Positions 62,734 to 64,000 of a stretch of DNA of 64,000 nt are shown one piece after another (position 1 is the first letter of the stretch; each line of letters opens with the position of its first letter). The DNA comes from an uncultured Spirochaetales bacterium (lineage in GTDB: Bacteria; Spirochaetota; Spirochaetia; Sphaerochaetales; Sphaerochaetaceae), in contig CASGDQ010000057.1 of the NCBI GenBank assembly GCA_949300325.1, forward strand, positions 1-64,000, read 5' to 3'. The position numbers and the translations under genes were made by a program. The notes under the pieces are model-generated. The model made no database searches. It saw only the letters and a list, made by a program, of their open reading frames with translations, and had not been told where the DNA came from.

Positions 62734-63582
62734 ATGATTCTCACAAGACTAAAACAAATTGCTCCTACATTGAGCCCTGCAGAATACAAGGCTGCAACAT
62801 ATATACTTGACAACCCGTACTCTATAACGAGACAGAACATACAATCCCTTGCAGCAAATTGCAAAAGCAGTACTGGCGCAATAATGAGGATATGCAAGAA
62901 AATCGGTATAAAAGGGTTTGCTGAATTGAAGCTGCTGATTGCAGAAGACCTTTCGGGAGATCAGGCATCAGATGGCCCATACCTGATCCCGGATTTGGAG
63001 CACGGGGACAGCGAATCCAGGATAATCGAAAAAATAATTTCCGCGACGGCTCAGAACATACAGATGATTCCTGCAATCCTTGATCCTGAATCGGTCAGGA
63101 CTGCCGCAGAAAAGATCCTTGATGCATCAAGAATATTGCTTGTAGGAATAGGTGCGAGCCATATTGTTGCCGAAGATCTGTATCAAAAGCTATTGAGAAT
63201 AGGTATTTATTCCAACTGTCCTACTGACGAGGATCTTATGCTTCTTTCAGCCTCATGCCTGACAAAAAAGGACGTCTGCATAGCCTTTTCATACTCCGGA
63301 GAGACATCGATAATAAAAAAAGCGGTTGGAGAAGCTTCAAAGAAAGACTGTTTTACAATCGCAATAACCAGGTATGGCACATCATCGCTGACCAAAACCG
63401 CAGATTGCGTTCTCAGCGTGCCTGCAAGCGAATCGACATTCAGGCAAGGGGCTACGCTTTCACGCATAGACCAGCTATTGATCGTCGATGCCCTCTACTC
63501 TTCTATCCTAAGCAAGGTACAAAATGGAATGAGCCTTATTTCAGAATCTTTCAATATAGTGCGCACAAACGCAGATAAATGA
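62734..63582 (+). CDS. MurR/RpiR-family transcriptional regulator
   Basis: A 282-residue regulator with an N-terminal HTH_6 domain (residues ~1-75, QNIQSLAANCKSSTGAIMRI) and a C-terminal SIS domain (~105-250, ILLVGIGASHIVAEDLYQKL, CIAFSYSGETSIIKKAV). The SIS domain binds phosphosugars such as MurNAc-6-P or GlcNAc-6-P. It lies between the divergent sugar kinase and murQ, so it is the likely local repressor. GGATGG lies shortly before the ATG. Confidence 0.93.
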   Translation: MILTRLKQIAPTLSPAEYKAATYILDNPYSITRQNIQSLAANCKSSTGAIMRICKKIGIKGFAELKLLIAEDLSGDQASDGPYLIPDLEHGDSESRIIEKIISATAQNIQMIPAILDPESVRTAAEKILDASRILLVGIGASHIVAEDLYQKLLRIGIYSNCPTDEDLMLLSASCLTKKDVCIAFSYSGETSIIKKAVGEASKKDCFTIAITRYGTSSLTKTADCVLSVPASESTFRQGATLSRIDQLLIVDALYSSILSKVQNGMSLISESFNIVRTNADK

Positions 63583-63594
63583 AAAAAAATTACA
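63580..63594. promoter_or_regulatory. predicted RpiR/MurR operator 2
   Basis: Read on the minus strand TGTAATTTTTTTTCA matches operator 1 at 14 of 15 positions. It overlaps the regulator stop codon and lies ~45 bases upstream of the murQ -35. Confidence 0.55.
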
Positions 63595-63612
63595 AAATAT
63601 AATTTAAATTTT

Positions 63613-63627
63613 AGACATTTTTTTTCA
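63613..63627. promoter_or_regulatory. predicted RpiR/MurR operator 3
   Basis: AGACATTTTTTTTCA matches operator 1 at 13 of 15 positions. It lies eight bases upstream of the murQ -35 box. Together with operator 2 it forms an inverted arrangement (ATGAAAAAAAAT ... ATTTTTTTTCAT). Confidence 0.55.
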
Positions 63628-63635
63628 TTTTTTTG

Positions 63636-63664
63636 TTTACAAACCTATTTCTCCCTCTTACAAT
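63636..63664 (+). promoter_or_regulatory. murQ promoter, near-leaderless
   Basis: TTTACA (63636-63641), a 17-base spacer and TACAAT (63659-63664) lie six bases before the murQ ATG. There is no Shine-Dalgarno. Confidence 0.65.
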
Positions 63665-63670
63665 TTGAGC

Positions 63671-64000
63671 ATGACAAGTGCAATGCTTACAGAGCAGAGG
63701 AATCCAAAGTCCTATCGTATTGACACGCTGGGAACAAAGGAGATCCTCTCGATAATCAATTCCGAGGATGAAAAGGTCCCTTCTGTTGTCCGGGATGCAA
63801 TCAGTGAGATTGCAGCCACAGTGGATGCAATTACAGCTGCGATGAAAAAAGGAGGCAGGCTGTTTTATATTGGAGCCGGCACCAGCGGAAGGCTGGGAGT
63901 TCTGGATGCCTCGGAGTGTCCCCCTACTTATGGAGTTGACCCATCCCTGGTACAAGGCATCATTGCAGGAGGTGATGAGGCTTTGAGAAAGTCCATTGAG
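63671..64000 (+). CDS. murQ: N-acetylmuramic acid 6-phosphate etherase (partial)
   Basis: The first 110 residues of MurQ, continuing past the right edge. It begins [20 protein letters not shown] and shows the SIS-domain loop [20 protein letters not shown] and [10 protein letters not shown], which are diagnostic. The enzyme cleaves the lactyl ether of MurNAc-6-P to GlcNAc-6-P and D-lactate, for recovery of cell-wall or dietary murein sugars. It follows the RpiR/MurR regulator and two predicted operators. Confidence 0.96.
   Translation, partial: MTSAMLTEQRNPKSYRIDTLGTKEILSIINSEDEKVPSVVRDAISEIAATVDAITAAMKKGGRLFYIGAGTSGRLGVLDASECPPTYGVDPSLVQGIIAGGDEALRKSIE

Noticed and set aside
1-64000. Mobile elements, prophage, CRISPR arrays, toxin-antitoxin or defence islands
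   Set aside because: No transposase, integrase, direct-repeat array or defence gene was recognised. Gene order and content look chromosomal throughout.

Overview
The window comes from a spirochaete, most likely a host-associated anaerobe of the Sphaerochaeta/Treponema kind. The minus-strand 16S rRNA 5' end has the spirochaete-style start. Three substrate-binding proteins carry a signal peptide followed at once by a short Gly-Gly-Ser/Ala-Glu/Lys stretch, as is common in that phylum. The energy enzyme is a V-type ATPase, lysine is made through DapL, and the ribonucleotide reductase is the oxygen-sensitive class III enzyme. No mobile element, phage gene or CRISPR array was seen.

Layout. 1-357: 16S 5' end, rRNA leader and promoter. 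0.4-10.5 kb: a LUD-domain gene, then a nine-subunit V-ATPase operon (H-C-I-K-F-E-A-B-D) running into a universal stress protein and a PTS EIIA protein. 10.6 kb: tRNA-Pro(GGG). 10.9-12.4 kb: an orphan two-domain peptide-type ABC ATPase. 12.5-20.5 kb: an operon of two tandem 2H phosphoesterases (DUF1868), a sugar-type binding protein, two permeases and a TauE/SafE exporter, divergent from a YesM/YesN-like two-component system. 20.6-23.9 kb: ABC-2 exporter, TIGR04076 protein and EamA transporter. 24-27.2 kb: nrdD (with a C-terminal glutaredoxin domain) and nrdG, with two NrdR boxes. 27.3-31.8 kb: dapB-dapA-dapL-lysA-thioesterase. 32-42.5 kb: housekeeping genes (topB, ferredoxin, xseA-xseB-purU, a pseudouridine synthase, Bax-inhibitor-like protein, lipoprotein-rarA). 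42.6-47.9 kb: branched-chain amino-acid ABC transporter with a CBS-ACT protein. 48-53.2 kb: BMP-type nucleoside ABC transporter. 53.2-64 kb: methyltransferase, then a sugar ABC transporter with a membrane AraC regulator and a sulfatase, a BadF-type sugar kinase, an RpiR/MurR regulator and the start of murQ.

How it fits together. The right end looks like an amino-sugar and sulfated-glycan scavenging locus, and the left end supplies ion-driven energy conversion. Neither sugar transporter has its own ATPase, so both must borrow one encoded elsewhere. The least familiar unit is the 12.5-20.5 kb locus, which joins two cyclic-phosphodiesterase-like enzymes to a dedicated uptake system, an anion exporter and its own sensor. 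Three regulatory patterns recur. Many monocistronic or first genes have a TATAAT-like box only 6-10 bases before the start codon and no Shine-Dalgarno, suggesting leaderless mRNAs. Strong hairpins directly follow three substrate-binding-protein genes within their operons. Three near-identical TGAAA-N5-TTTCA-type sites surround the RpiR regulator and murQ.
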